Source: Perca fluviatilis
Taxonomy: Eukaryota; Chordata; Actinopteri; Perciformes; Percidae
NCBI RefSeq assembly: GCF_010015445.1
Contig: NC_053133.1
Span: 24,703,582-24,767,581 of the forward strand
Length of the DNA: 64,000 bases
Direction: 5' to 3'
Shown: positions 46,477 to 57,172 of the stretch, in pieces
How the letters are laid out: every line of letters starts with the position of its first letter
Numbering within the stretch: the stretch's first letter is position 1
The notes under the pieces: generated by a model
Told to the model about the DNA's origin: nothing
The model's database searches: none
The model's input: the letters and a program-made list of their open reading frames with translations, nothing else
Made by a program: the position numbers and the translations under genes

Positions 46477-47526
46477 CCCGAACAAAAGACCGGACATTAG
46501 GTTATAAAACATCTGGTAACTTTGTTTAAAAACCTGTGAATGTGTCTTGTATGGTTCTATTTCCCCTGAACTATTAGATTAGATTAGATTATTGATAGAT
46601 TATCTTCCTTGAAAGGAATTTGTTGTGCGCATGCTGCACAGGAATCATTATTACGTTTTAATAAACTTAATCGCTGTCTTTTGCTGGGCCTCCATCCAAG
46701 TCTGCTGGCTTTCATTTTTCAGGCGCTGCGCTCTCCCTCCACAGAGTGCCTCGGGAGGCGAGTACTACATACAATATACTGTTTTTGGGGGAACTGTTCC
46801 TTTAACTTTTCCTAATAAAAGAGTGAGTGACAGGGAGCAGCGAACCCTCTTGTGCCATCAGCTGTTAAACTTGCAGAGCAGATGGTAGACGATGTATCTG
46901 CAGCCTCACAGGTCTCTCCACCACATTACGTAACCAGGATTAGCTCATTTCTCCATCCCGCACGTTATTGTGTGCTATCCTTAAAGCCTTTGTCTGCAAA
47001 TGAATGCTCAGCCTCTGTTAGCCACATCTGGTTCACGTGTCAACAGGCAATTAGGGCCTGTAGAGGAACACGGCGTTCCTCCCCGCCCTTCTCACCCTGC
47101 TACATGTGTTTGCAATCTACCTCTTCCTGATTTTGGTCGTCATTGGCATTCCCCCGCTGTGATTGTTTGGGTAAAACGCAGTGAGTATAGGCCCGTCCCT
47201 TCTGCAGAGCTTTGACTGAAAAAGCCCCAAACGGCGTGCTGATTACCGCCGGGTGGAGTCGCAGCGCTGCCGACAACTCAACCCAGGTCAACAACTCTGC
47301 TACTCACAGCGTCTCATCTGAGCAGATCCGTTCAGCAAGTAAATATTGTGACACGAATCGTGCGGATGATCATTTCTACAGCGACTGAACGCCTTCAGCA
47401 GCGCAGCATGTCTCTGTATCTTTTAATCCAGTAGAGACGCTGTCAGGTACGGAAGCCCATTTCTGCCACTTCAGTCACATAATATATGCAATGAAATGAC
47501 TTTTGACTCATCCAGTCTCCTAGTAG
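46477..47526. other. No recognised feature
   Basis: Short overlapping open frames at 46609-47294 have no recognisable domain. No repeat ends identified. Confidence 0.45.
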
Positions 47527-47578
47527 CAGTGGTGGAAGAAGTATTCAGATCCTTTATTTAAGTAAAAGTACCAATACC

Positions 47579-47745
47579 GGGGCAACCTCTAGCTCACCCA
47601 TTAATCGCCCCATGTTGGTCCTGCAGCGCCCTGAGTTCGAATCCGACCTGCAGGCCTTTGCTGCGTGTCATCCCCAATCTCTCTCCCCCTTTCATGTCTA
47701 TCCACTGGTACTATAATAAAGGGAAAAGCCCCAAAAAATTATTAA
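47579..47745 (+). mobile_element. tRNA-derived SINE, second subfamily
   Basis: Head GGGGCAACCTCTAGCTCACC, B box GAGTTCGAATCCGACC, the TTTGCTGCGTGTCATCCCC body and an A-rich tail. Target duplication AAAAGTACCAATACC at 47564-47578 and 47746-47760. Confidence 0.88.
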
Positions 47746-48222
47746 AAAAGTACCAATACCACACTGTAAAAATACTCCGTTACAAGTAAAATTCCTGCAT
47801 TAAAATTTACGCTAGCTGGCATAGTTTCAGGATCAGGGCCACACCTCAAAAACGCTTCTTCCAGTATTCCTGTAAATACCCACCTAACCCTCTCCTCTCA
47901 TTCGCTCTAGCATTCTGCACCCCCCTCCCTCCCACCCTCTTTCTGACCCTCTCCTTAGTTCTTTAGGTCCTAGGGGGGTCCGTCGTCGGATTCCCTATCG
48001 AAGCCTCCCCAAACGCAGTCAACATCAAGTCAACTGAGGACTACAAGCGACTTTACGTCTCGCTTTTCCAGCGATTTCATGCCTCGCATTCCAATCATCT
48101 TTCATTATTAAATTGTTCAATACGTATCTGCTTGATGGTGTGGTCCTTGCTAGTGAAATGCTACTTAAGTATGAAAGTATCATCAGGAAAATGTACTTAA
48201 AGTATTAAAAGTAGAAGTACTT

Positions 48223-48399
48223 GGGGCGGCCTCTAGCTCACCCAGTAAGAGCGTTCACCCCATGTAGGCTGAGTCCTTTGCAGCAGCGCGGGTTCTAATC
48301 TGACCTGTTGCCCTTTGCTGCGTGTCATCCCCCATCTCTCTCCCCTTTCATATCTATCCACTTTGAAATAAAAGGAAAAGCCCCAAAAAACTAATCTTA
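48223..48399 (+). mobile_element. tRNA-derived SINE, second subfamily, second insertion
   Basis: Head GGGGCGGCCTCTAGCTCACC and body CCCTTTGCTGCGTGTCATCC. The flanks AAAAGTAGAAGTAC (48207-48220) and AAAAGTAAAAGTAC (48400-48413) differ at one base. Confidence 0.85.
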
Positions 48400-48734
48400 A
48401 AAAGTAAAAGTACGCAATGAAGAAAAATCCTTTCTGTCAATCAACTAAGTGTTTAATCAGCGAATCATTTCAGGTGGACTTGTAGACCGTTATATTGTCG
48501 GGTAGTTTAATTTGTAATAAAACATTGTATTTTATAAACTGTATGTGTTAGTAAAGTAACTAGCAACTAAAGCTGTCAGATGAATGTAGTGGAGTAAAAA
48601 GTAGAATATTTCTCTCTGAAATGTAGCGGAGTAGAAGTAGTGGCAAGAAATGAAATTAATCAAGTACAAGAACTTTCTTTTACTATCCAGTTTGACAGTG
48701 AGTCATGACGGAAAAAGAACATAAATAAACTACT

Positions 48735-49405
48735 TTAAAGGTCCCATGGCATGAAAATTTCACTTTATGAGGTTTTTTAACATTAATATGCGTTCCCCAA
48801 GCCTGCCTATGGTCCCCCAGTGGCTAGAAATGGTGATAGGTGTAAACCGAGCCCTGGGTATCTTGCTCTGCCTTTGAGAAAATGAAAGCTCAGATGGGCC
48901 GATCTGGAATCTTCTCCTTATGAGGTCATAAGGAACAAGGTTACCTCCCCTTTCTCTGCTTTGCCCACCCAGAGAATTTGGCCCACCCATGAGAGAGAGA
49001 CATCATGGCTTTCAAACGAGCAAAGTGGTAGTTGGTCAAGGCCATACCCCCCTCTCTCTCCTCCTCAATAGCCACAGACACAGAAATGGCACATCCTAAG
49101 GAAAGCTCATTGTGGGACTGGCTCTAGTGGCTGTAATTCTACACCAAGGCTGAATTTTGGGAAAGAGACTTCAGATACAGTATTAGGGGACCACTAAGGT
49201 CTATATAAAAGAGACTTCAGATACAGTATTAGGGGACCACTAAGGTCTATATAAAAGAGACTTCAGATACAGTATTAGGGGACCACTAAGGTCTATATAA
49301 AAGAGACTTCAGATACAGTATTAGGGGACCACTAAGGTCTATATAAAAGAGACTTCAGATACAGTATTAGGGGACCACTAAGGTCTATATAAAAGCATCC
49401 AAAGA
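48735..49405 (+). mobile_element. MITE family B with five-unit minisatellite
   Basis: Starts TTAAAGGTCCCATGGCATGA. Body signatures CCCCCAGTGGCTAGAAATGG and GTTGGTCAAGGCC are shared with the copies at 13676 and 56575. It ends AAGAGCACCATGTCAT without the final GGGACCTTTAA. Confidence 0.8.
49164..49393 (+). repeat. 46-bp minisatellite, five units
   Basis: Unit AGAGACTTCAGATACAGTAT ... GGTCTATATAAA, nearly identical across units. Confidence 0.95.
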
Positions 49406-49439
49406 GCACCATGTCATTTTCTTCTGTGATAAATTACGT

Positions 49440-49553
49440 GTTATGGGATCGGTGCATAAACTCCAGTACTTTCCGATACCAATGCCAGCATTTTAGGTGG
49501 TATCGGAGGCTTTTCCGATACTGGTATCGGTATCTGAACATCTCTAGCACGGA
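49440..49553. mobile_element. hAT-type MITE end
   Basis: GATACTGGTATCGGTATCTG followed by AACATCTCTA is the inverted end of a TAGAGATGTTCAGATACCG family. No left end was found. Confidence 0.4.
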
Positions 49554-50641
49554 CCCCCCTACGGCTTAGAACTGCTTAGAGCCTCCTGATTTGCCACCAC
49601 ACCATCAACACCAGCCCTCTGATACAAACCCTCCTCCATTAAACCCTCCCTTCCTCTCTCGGAGTGGCTCCTTTCAATTCCTGTAAAAAAAAAGAGCCCC
49701 AGACCATATTCTCTCAGGGTTCACTGCTGCTGGCTGCTCCACAAGTCCCGAGGCCTGCGGGGGTGCACTTAATAAACACAGGTCATTTGTCAAGTGAAAG
49801 ACATTAAAGTGTAAAAGCCCCAGGTATTAAGACCGCCGAGCATGAGCTGATCTATGTACCGTCGCCTCAGCGGTGGAGAAATGCTGAGCCTGCAGCGAGA
49901 GCGTGATGACGGACCTGTTTTACAGTTAACAAGTGGACACACTGAACTTTGGGGCGTCTGCCTCCCTCTGGGCTGACAGCCATTTAAAGTACATGATGCC
50001 TGGAGACCTTACACCATATTCCTTTTCACAGAACACTGACTCCGTATCTGGCAAGGCCACGCTCCGGTCTGTGTTTGTATCGCAGAGGACGGGCGGACAG
50101 GATTTTTTTTCTGTGTTGTTGTTCTGATGCTCTCTGGTGTATCTGAGTGGGGCAAAGAGGGCACCGCTCCTCAAGCCAAGAGCTGCATGAAAAAACAACA
50201 ACAACGTGCACCCTTGACATGTACGCGTGGAGCTCATGAGCGGTCGTGCATCACTGGCTTTCTTTTTTCTTCAATTTGACCTTCTCAGTAAACACTTGTT
50301 GTGAATGTTTTGAAAATAATTATGATGGGGTTTCTGATTCCTCATTTTCCTCTCGTGTCGAGACAGTGACCTCATCCAGCAGAGGAGAAGGAATCTGAGG
50401 AAACTTCTCACCAAATGTCTGCAGCCAGGGTCCAACATCTGGAGGAACGACAACGCATTCTCATCAACGGGTTCGTATGATATCGTACGAAAACGTATGC
50501 ACAACCAAAGAGCGCAGGTTTTGTTTTAACATTGGGGGGGGGGGTCGTCCCAAATAAAGTGTTGAGCATCAAACACTTCATTTCCAGCATTCTGGTGAAT
50601 CTTTTCTGCAACAATTTATGGTGCAAATGTCTTTATTTATG
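49554..50641. other. No gene recognised
   Basis: Contains a family D end fragment at 50457-50505 (TTCGTATGATATCGTACG) and a 33598-type MITE fragment at 50505-50640. Remaining sequence unassigned. Confidence 0.45.
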
Positions 50642-51613
50642 TTAAAGGTTCCATGGCATGAACATTTCACTTTATGAGGTTTTTTAACATTAATATGAGC
50701 TCCCCCAGCCTGCCTATGGTCCCCCAGTGGCTAGAAATGGTGATAGGTGTAAACCGAGCCCTGGGTATCCTGCTCTGCCTTTGAGAAAATGAAAGCTCAG
50801 ATGGGCTGATCTGGAATCTTCTCCTTATGAGGTCATAAGGAAAGAGACTTCAGATACAGTATTAGGGGACCACTAAGGTCTATATAAAAGAGACTTCAGA
50901 TACAGTATTAGGGGACCCCTAAGGTCTATATAAAAGAGACTTCAGATACAGTATTAGGGGACCACTAAGGTCTATATAAAAGAGACTTCAGATACAGTAT
51001 TAGGGGACCACTAAGGTCTATATAAAAGAGACTTCAGATACAGTATTAGGGGACTACTAAGGCCTATATAAAAGAGACTTCAGATACAATATTAGGGGAC
51101 CACTAAGGTCTATATAAAAGAGACTTCAGATACAGTATTAGGGGACCACTAAGGCCTATATAAAAGAGACTTCAGATACAATATTAGGGGACCACTAAGG
51201 TCTATATAAAAGAGACTTCAGATACAATATTAGGGGACCACTAAGGCCTATATAAAAGAGACTTCAGATACAATATTAGGGGACCACTAAGGTCTATATA
51301 AAAGAGACTTCAGATACAGTATTAGGGGACCACTAAGGTCTATATAAAAGAGACTTCAGATACAGTATTAGGGGACCACTAAGGCCTATATAAAAGAGAC
51401 TTCAGATACAGTATTAGGGGACCACTAAGGTCTATATAAAAGAGACTTCAGATACAGTATTAGGGGACCACTAAGGTCTATATAAAAGAGACTTCAGATA
51501 CAGTATTAGGGGACCACTAAGGTCTATATAAAAGAGACTTCAGATACAGTATTAGGGGACCACTAAGGCCTATATAAAAGCATCCAAAGAGCACCATGTC
51601 ATGGGACCTTTAA
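50642..51613 (+). mobile_element. MITE family B, complete, with 16-unit minisatellite
   Basis: Starts TTAAAGGTTCCATGGCATGA and ends TCATGGGACCTTTAA, with TTAA at both edges. The non-repeat body is shorter than in the 48735 copy: it passes from GGTCATAAGG directly into the minisatellite. Confidence 0.88.
50843..51578 (+). repeat. 46-bp minisatellite, 16 units
   Basis: 736 bp, exactly 16 units. Most units differ only at CAGTATT/CAATATT and GGTCTATA/GGCCTATA. Units 5-10 alternate GGCC and GGTC forms. Each unit carries TATATAAA. Confidence 0.95.
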
Positions 51614-51952
51614 GGAAATAATTTTCCTCCTGTATTGTTCAAAACTTTCTGCATATTCAAAACATCACACGTGTTTCGGGATGTGTTTTTGTGTTGTTTT
51701 TTTTTAATCATGTACATCTCAACAACAAATCTGTTAGAGAATGTTCTTTTTAAAGCCAGAAGTTTAAATTTACATAAATCTATTTACATTCTTCACTTCC
51801 TGTAGTCTTTAACCCCCCGATGTAGCAAAGTAGACACAGTTCTTGTTTTCTGTCAGATCGTTTATAGATCTCGGCATTTCCGGCCGCACATGAAGGCAGC
51901 TTCATTTCACAGAGAAGGTAAAATATTGTAAAAATATATATATCTTCTACAT

Positions 51953-52460
51953 CTATGTGCACAACAATTCGTATGATATCCTACGAAATTTCGCCGATCG
52001 GCGGCCAGTCACATGACAGTTTAGTTTAGCCGAGAAACGGTGACTGTGAGCCGGGTACAGAGGACCATGAGGTCCTGGTCGTGTCAGCGGCCGTTGCCGT
52101 TGTGTTTTGCCGACCACAGAAGACTGTCCGCTACAACAGTTGAGTTTAGACACCAAGACGACTTGTTAAGATAGGAAAAAGTTTGTGCTTTTGGTTAAAA
52201 CGCCGGCCCCCTTAAGTAGTACTCCCGGGACACGGACACCTGTTTTCCTGGGTGAAAGACTTGTGATTTGACCCTAACTTCTTCCGGGACATGTACAGTA
52301 CTCCGCTCCCACCCACCCATCCACCTTGACCACCTCCCTACGCGGATCTTGGCGCTTTTATTCAGCGGCAGTGATTGTGGTGAATACAGTAACAGATACG
52401 TGGTATACATCAGAATTCCAGTGCATTCCTTTTTCCTACAAATGATGAGAACAGTCTGGG
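51953..52460 (+). mobile_element. Family D repeat, copy 2 (least interrupted)
   Basis: Left part AATTCGTATGATATCCTACG, then GGCCAGTCACATGACAGTTT, ACGGTGACTGTGAGCCGGGT, CCCTTAAGTAGTACTCCCGG and AGCGGCAGTGATTGTGG; right end AAATGATGAGAACAGTCTG. No open frame of transposase type. Confidence 0.65.
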
Positions 52461-52789
52461 GGCTCGTCACTTTGAAGCTCCTGTGTGAATGTAGTCAGCG
52501 TTGTGTAAAAGCGAGAACACAGTCAAGGTTGTGTTTCAGTGTGATCTACATTTAGTCCAACTGCAGCTCCCTGCTGCCAGTAACCACAGCGCGACCTTCA
52601 CTGTGTTATTGCTTAATTGAGTGCATACACCTGTGTGTGAGGGGGACAGTGCGCATATAAACCCCCAAGCCTGCCAATGTTACTGCCCCAGAGCCACACA
52701 GGACCACCTCTATTGAGCAAGTTTTGGTGCAAATGCTGCAATCTTTACCGTAATAAATGACCAGTGTTTGTGTGGGTAATTGTTTTTTT

Positions 52790-53130
52790 CATCCACCAGA
52801 GATGTTGATTTGAGACTTGGTGACTTGGACTCAAGTCACCGTTTTGATGACTTGCAACTTGACAAAAAAGAAATAATTTGAGACCCGAGTTGGACTTAAG
52901 TTAATGACTCGATACTTGACTTGGACTGGAGGCATGATGACTCAGATGACTTGCGTGTATTCATACATTTAAATATTAGCTGTTAATATAAAAAAATAAA
53001 ATTTAATCTTGTCCATATACGGTATACTACAGGTAAGAGTGCTTTATCTTGAGTGTAAATAAAAGTGACTTGACTTGGGACTTCCCTTAACTAAGGACTG
53101 GACTCAAGTTGACTTGACATAACCTGTGAC
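52790..53130. mobile_element. Probable hAT-type MITE rich in GACTTG/CAAGTC
   Basis: GACTTGGTGACTTGGACTCA at the left and GACTTGACTTGGGACTTCCC towards the right suggest a known fish MITE type. Ends and target duplication not resolved. Confidence 0.4.
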
Positions 53131-53508
53131 CTAGTCACGCATTGCCTGACCTTCCTCCACAGCGCTGTGAAGGAGGGTCTGGCTAGTCCACACAGCATTC
53201 TGGGATGGGGGAAAAAAACGGGCTCTGGCTTATTGGCATGTCTTTAAACCAATCACAATCATCATCGGCGGACAGAGCAACAGTGCCTCTGCAAAATAGC
53301 CTCTGGAAGGAACTTGTTTTGGTGGAACATGTGTATGTTCAAAAGTTGTTTTAGTGGTGCAACAGAAAACTCAGATTGGACAGATAGTCTAGCTAGCTGT
53401 CTGGATTTACCCCGCAGAGATCTGAGGAGCAGTTAACCATAGTCCTCAGAAATCCACCGGAGATTAAAATTAAAACACAAAGAAAGCGGAAGGTAGCAGA
53501 CATCCGGT
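53131..53508 (+). mobile_element. MITE family A copy, right end missing
   Basis: TAGTCACGCATTGCCTGACC, the hairpin, TGTCTTTAAACCAATCACAA and TAGTCTAGCTAGCTGTCTGG are present. It stops after GCAGACATCCGG, short of the usual GGATATAGAC end. Confidence 0.75.
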
Positions 53509-54235
53509 CGAAAAGAAGGACAACTTACTTTAATGCAGAGCCACAGGGGCCATTACTACAAAGGCGAGGTTATATTACAAATTAAATCAGATAGTTATCC
53601 ATGGAAAAGCAGACATCCCAATATGCAGCATCAATAACTTTTGAAAGTTAGAGATTTATGCAATTTTGATTAATGGCTGAAGAGCACTATTTTCTGAAAA
53701 TGGCTTTTTTTTTTTTTTTAGGAATTATTTTTTAGGGGTGCCGGGAACAAGTTTAGGGGTGCTGAAGGGCTAAAATCGCCCCTGCCTCAAAGAGTTGACT
53801 TTTGTTACTGTGTCAGCTGACCAACGGGCTGAACTGCCAAAAAAAGTCAGTGTGGTCCACTGAGTGACTGATTCTGCCCTCCCTGCCTCCCAGTCCAGAG
53901 TGGCCAGCCGTAGCTGGCCCCTAATTGGGCATCTGGATGACAGAAGGGATCCTTGAGAGAAGCATACATCATGTCCTTCAGGAGCCGCAGACTGTCAGGA
54001 CACCGGCCAGGCGTTTGTTTCCGGCTGAAGGAGGAGTGTGAAGAGCTCAAATTGTAGACACAAAGACTTTCACAAGTGCACTCTATTCTGACAGAACACA
54101 CACAAACTGACATGAACTTTAATTATACAAACAGACATACAAACGCTTCTATCTCTAAATCCAGTAATCTTTTGAAGCAAATTCATTTCTATAAAAAAAG
54201 ACAGCGGTGGAAGAAGTGCTCCAATCTTTTATTCA

Positions 54236-54378
54236 ACCCTTATGTTGTCCTTCTGTCAACCTTGAAAAAAACAAAAAATTTTCTTCTACACATTTTCAGC
54301 GCTTATTTCTACGTCCCATATTTTCTGATATAAAACAAAAGTTGAAAACGGGTCAATTTGACCCGAAGACAACACAAG
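54236..54378. mobile_element. Short piggyBac-like TTAA MITE
   Basis: CCCTTATGTTGTCCTTCTGT at the left and GGTCAATTTGACCCGAAGAC plus AACACAAG at the right. The left TTAA is mutated to TCAA; the right GGTTAA is absent. Confidence 0.7.
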
Positions 54379-54890
54379 TGCTCATATTATGCTTTTTGGC
54401 TTTTCCCCTTTCCTTTATTGTGTTATATATCTTTTTTGTTCACGTTATAGGTTTACAAAGTGAAAAAGCCCAAAGTCCCCCCCAAAGGGACTTACCGTCT
54501 CCACAGAAAACACTGTTCACCAACTGCTCCAAACAGCTCTGTTGTAGTCCAGCCTTTACTTCAGAGACAAATGTGGGTCACTTTGTAACACACGTTATAA
54601 TGCTCGCCTAGCTGCTAGCGTGGCACGCCCTCATACTCTGCTTCTGACTGGCTAGCTGTGCTGACCTAGGTACTGCGCATGTGCGACTTCCAACAAAGAT
54701 GGAACAGAAGTGAGATGCCTCACTCTGTAGCTAAAACAGAGAGCTCAACACCCAGGGTGAAAAGAGGAGCTGCAGCAATGTGCAGTACAATAAAAATATG
54801 GTGTTTTCTGAAAATTAAACCATGTAAACCTATTCTGGTACAACCTCTAAATACAAACATGAAACTGAAAATGAGCATAATATGAGCACT
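54379..54890. mobile_element. TTAA MITE with TGCTCATATTATG ends
   Basis: TGCTCATATTATGC and GAGCATAATATGAGCAC are inverted. TTAA follows at 54891-54894. The interior (GGTTTACAAAGTGAAAAAGC, CTGCGCATGTGCGACTTCCA) is that of a widespread fish MITE. Confidence 0.75.
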
Positions 54891-55057
54891 TTAAGTAAAA
54901 GTAGCAATACTACGGTGTAGAAAGACTCAGTTTTAAGTAAAAGTTGGCCAGGTTGTTTGCTGAGCCTGCACCAATGTTAATGTAAAAAAGGGGCCTTTTT
55001 AGTTAAATGTCATAAGAACAATAGGTAAAAGAGGCTAAAAAGCTTCACAGAAATTCA

Positions 55058-55568
55058 AATTTGACCTGTTTTTTAACAGTTTTTTTATATCAGAAAAATT
55101 GGTTTCTTTCAAACAAATGGCCCAAAACATAACATGGATGCATGGATGTACGTTGTATGGAACCCATACAACATTCTTAGCAGGTAAAATGAATGATTAC
55201 TTCCATTACATTTTGGATGTTTTATTCAATTTTATAGCATTTATAGCAACAACAAAAAAAAGGATTACAAAACCATATCCTGACTAAACTTTGACATGAA
55301 CCAGTCTGTGATTCACTCAACATCCTCTGATCTTAACTATTAGTCAAAATAATTCATAACTTGTGCTTTTTTTAACTCACAAATTAGGTATAATGTCACA
55401 TAAATTGGGTTTATTAAACATGAATTAAAAAAAATAAATAACTCAAAAAACGTAGGGGAAAAAAGTGACAAAATTGCAAGGAAAAAAGCGCCTAAAAAAA
55501 GTGAATTTCCAATTTTGACCAGGAAGGACAACAAGTTCATGGTAGACGGGAAGACAGCACGAGGCTTC
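55058..55568. mobile_element. Decayed piggyBac-like TTAA MITE
   Basis: TGGTTTCTTTCAAACAAATG, CCTGACTAAACTTTGACAT and AAGACAGCACGAGG align in order with the intact copy at 27430-27936. Terminal TTAA sites are lost. Confidence 0.6.
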
Positions 55569-56137
55569 AAATATTCATTCATTTTTAAATAATTAATAAG
55601 TTAGTTTTCAAACGATATTAGGCACCATATATCCGCAGTTGAAACTGTCAATAACTGTAGAAATACTGTACAGGTGTTGAATCACATTGACTCCTATCAA
55701 CCCAAAGTAATAATCTCTAGTTGCACTTTTTCTCTGGGTTATTTTGATTTCTCTTCTAAAAAAAGAGCTGGGAGCACTTCACTGAGAGCAACTCTCTCCT
55801 CTCTAAGTAATCTTGTGTCCTGATACCACTTAGTCATCACTGAGAAGCCGGGGTGGATGATGAGCATTTCAAAACACTTGAACTGTGTGTCACGCACTCC
55901 GCTGTTCTCCAGGAAAAAAAAACAACGACTTGACAGCTTGACAGAATCGCTCCAAACGGTTAAGGAGGCAGAATGGATGCTCTTAACCTCGCACGGCTTT
56001 TATAGGCATCTCAAGCAGCTAGAAACGGCACACCCACACAGAATGTACAGAGGCACTGACACTCACACAAGACTTTAAAGAGAAATGGTGCAATCGCAAA
56101 TTCAGACACACACTAATACATACATATACGCAAGGCT

Positions 56138-56337
56138 TTAAAGTGCCCATATTATGAAGAAATCACTTTTTCTGGGATTTGGGGTGTTATTTTGTGTCTC
56201 TGGTGCTTCCACACGCATACAAACTTTGAAAAAAAATCCATCCATGCTGTTTTGAGTGAGATACGGTTTCTCTTATCAACATGGAAAAGTTTTGCTTTGT
56301 GCTTTTGTCGCCTGGCTTTGACGAGGGGGCGGAGAAT
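56138..56337. mobile_element. TTAA MITE, left part
   Basis: TTAAAGTGCCCATATTATGA and CTTTTTCTGGGATTTGGGGT match a common fish TTAA MITE. The right end is not found before the minisatellite. Confidence 0.5.
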
Positions 56338-56422
56338 TGGCCATCAGCTGTGTGCTCGGCCATCAGCTGTGTGCTCGGCCATCAGCTGTGTGCTCGGCCA
56401 TCAGCTGTGTGCTTGGCCATCA
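56338..56422 (+). repeat. 19-bp minisatellite, about 4.5 units
   Basis: Unit GGCCATCAGCTGTGTGCTC, with one C-to-T change in unit four. It produces a repetitive HQLCARPSAVC-type frame that is not a gene. Confidence 0.92.
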
Positions 56423-56574
56423 AGTGGTATTTCAGACTGTATGTACTGCGATGATAGCTCAGTTCACAACGACAAAACACACACATCACTTTGGTCTCGT
56501 CAATGGAACCATTTGGCAACTTTTTTTAAAGTAAACTTTCCATTCAGAATCTTATTGGCATCAATTTCTTTTGA

Positions 56575-56864
56575 CCAACTGCCACGTTGCTCGTTTGAAA
56601 GCCATGATGTCTCTCTCTCTCTCATGGGTGGGCCAAATTTTCTGGGCGGGCAAACCAGAGAAAGGGGAGGTAACCTTGCTCCTTATGACCTCATAAGGAG
56701 AAGATTCCAGATCGGCCCATCTGAGCTTTCATTTTCTCAAAGACAGAGCAGGATACCCAGGGCTCGGTTTACACCTATCGCCATTTCTAGCCACTGGGGG
56801 GCCATAGGCAGGCTGGGGGAACGCATATTAATAAAGTGAAATTTTCATGCCATGGGACCTTTAA
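56575..56864 (-). mobile_element. MITE family B, truncated, without minisatellite
   Basis: Inverted body (TGGGTGGGCCAAATTTTCTG, GGAGAAGATTCCAGATCGGC) and end TCATGCCATGGGACCTTTAA. It breaks off before the minisatellite. Confidence 0.75.
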
Positions 56865-57107
56865 CTGATATAGTACCTTTCTAACATCCAAATTTGTCTC
56901 CAAGCTCATAAACGCAGCGCTGATTTTTGAGCCCATGAAGTTAGAAGCTGTAAAACATCTTACCTTCTGAGGTTTTTTCTTCATCTTTCTATCCTTTAGA
57001 GTACATTTTGATGCGAATACATCAACTCACACCAGCCCCTGTAAAGGGAAATCATCACTGAATGATGTTTTTCCCACAGTTGTTTACAGTATGTGGTTCT
57101 ATATTAA

Positions 57108-57172
<65 letters not shown>

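Larger units (their letters stand above)
47527..48640. mobile_element. hAT element (41891 family), truncated, hosting two SINEs
   Basis: Starts CAGTGGTGGAAGAAGTATTC and carries AAGTAAAAGTACC motifs; the right terminus is missing. SINEs at 47579 and 48223 split it. An unidentified insertion-like stretch lies at about 47820-48160. Confidence 0.7.
54202..54960. mobile_element. hAT element (41891 family) with two stacked TTAA MITEs
   Basis: CAGCGGTGGAAGAAGTGCTC begins the host; its sequence resumes after 54894 as GTAAAAGTAGCAATACTACG. Between lie a short piggyBac-like MITE (54236-54378) and another TTAA MITE (54379-54890). The host right end is missing. Confidence 0.65.

Noticed and set aside
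50843..51578. Possible CRISPR-like array (regular 46-bp units)
   Set aside because: Units are contiguous with no unique spacers, and the array sits in a eukaryotic MITE; it is a minisatellite.
54076..54333. Lys-rich small open frames in TTAA MITEs (also near 27727 and 55340)
   Set aside because: AT-rich transposon DNA gives Lys/Phe-rich frames by chance; copies do not share an intact frame.
56192..56839. 215-codon plus-strand open frame
   Set aside because: It runs through a TTAA MITE, a 19-bp minisatellite and MITE B; the reading is accidental.
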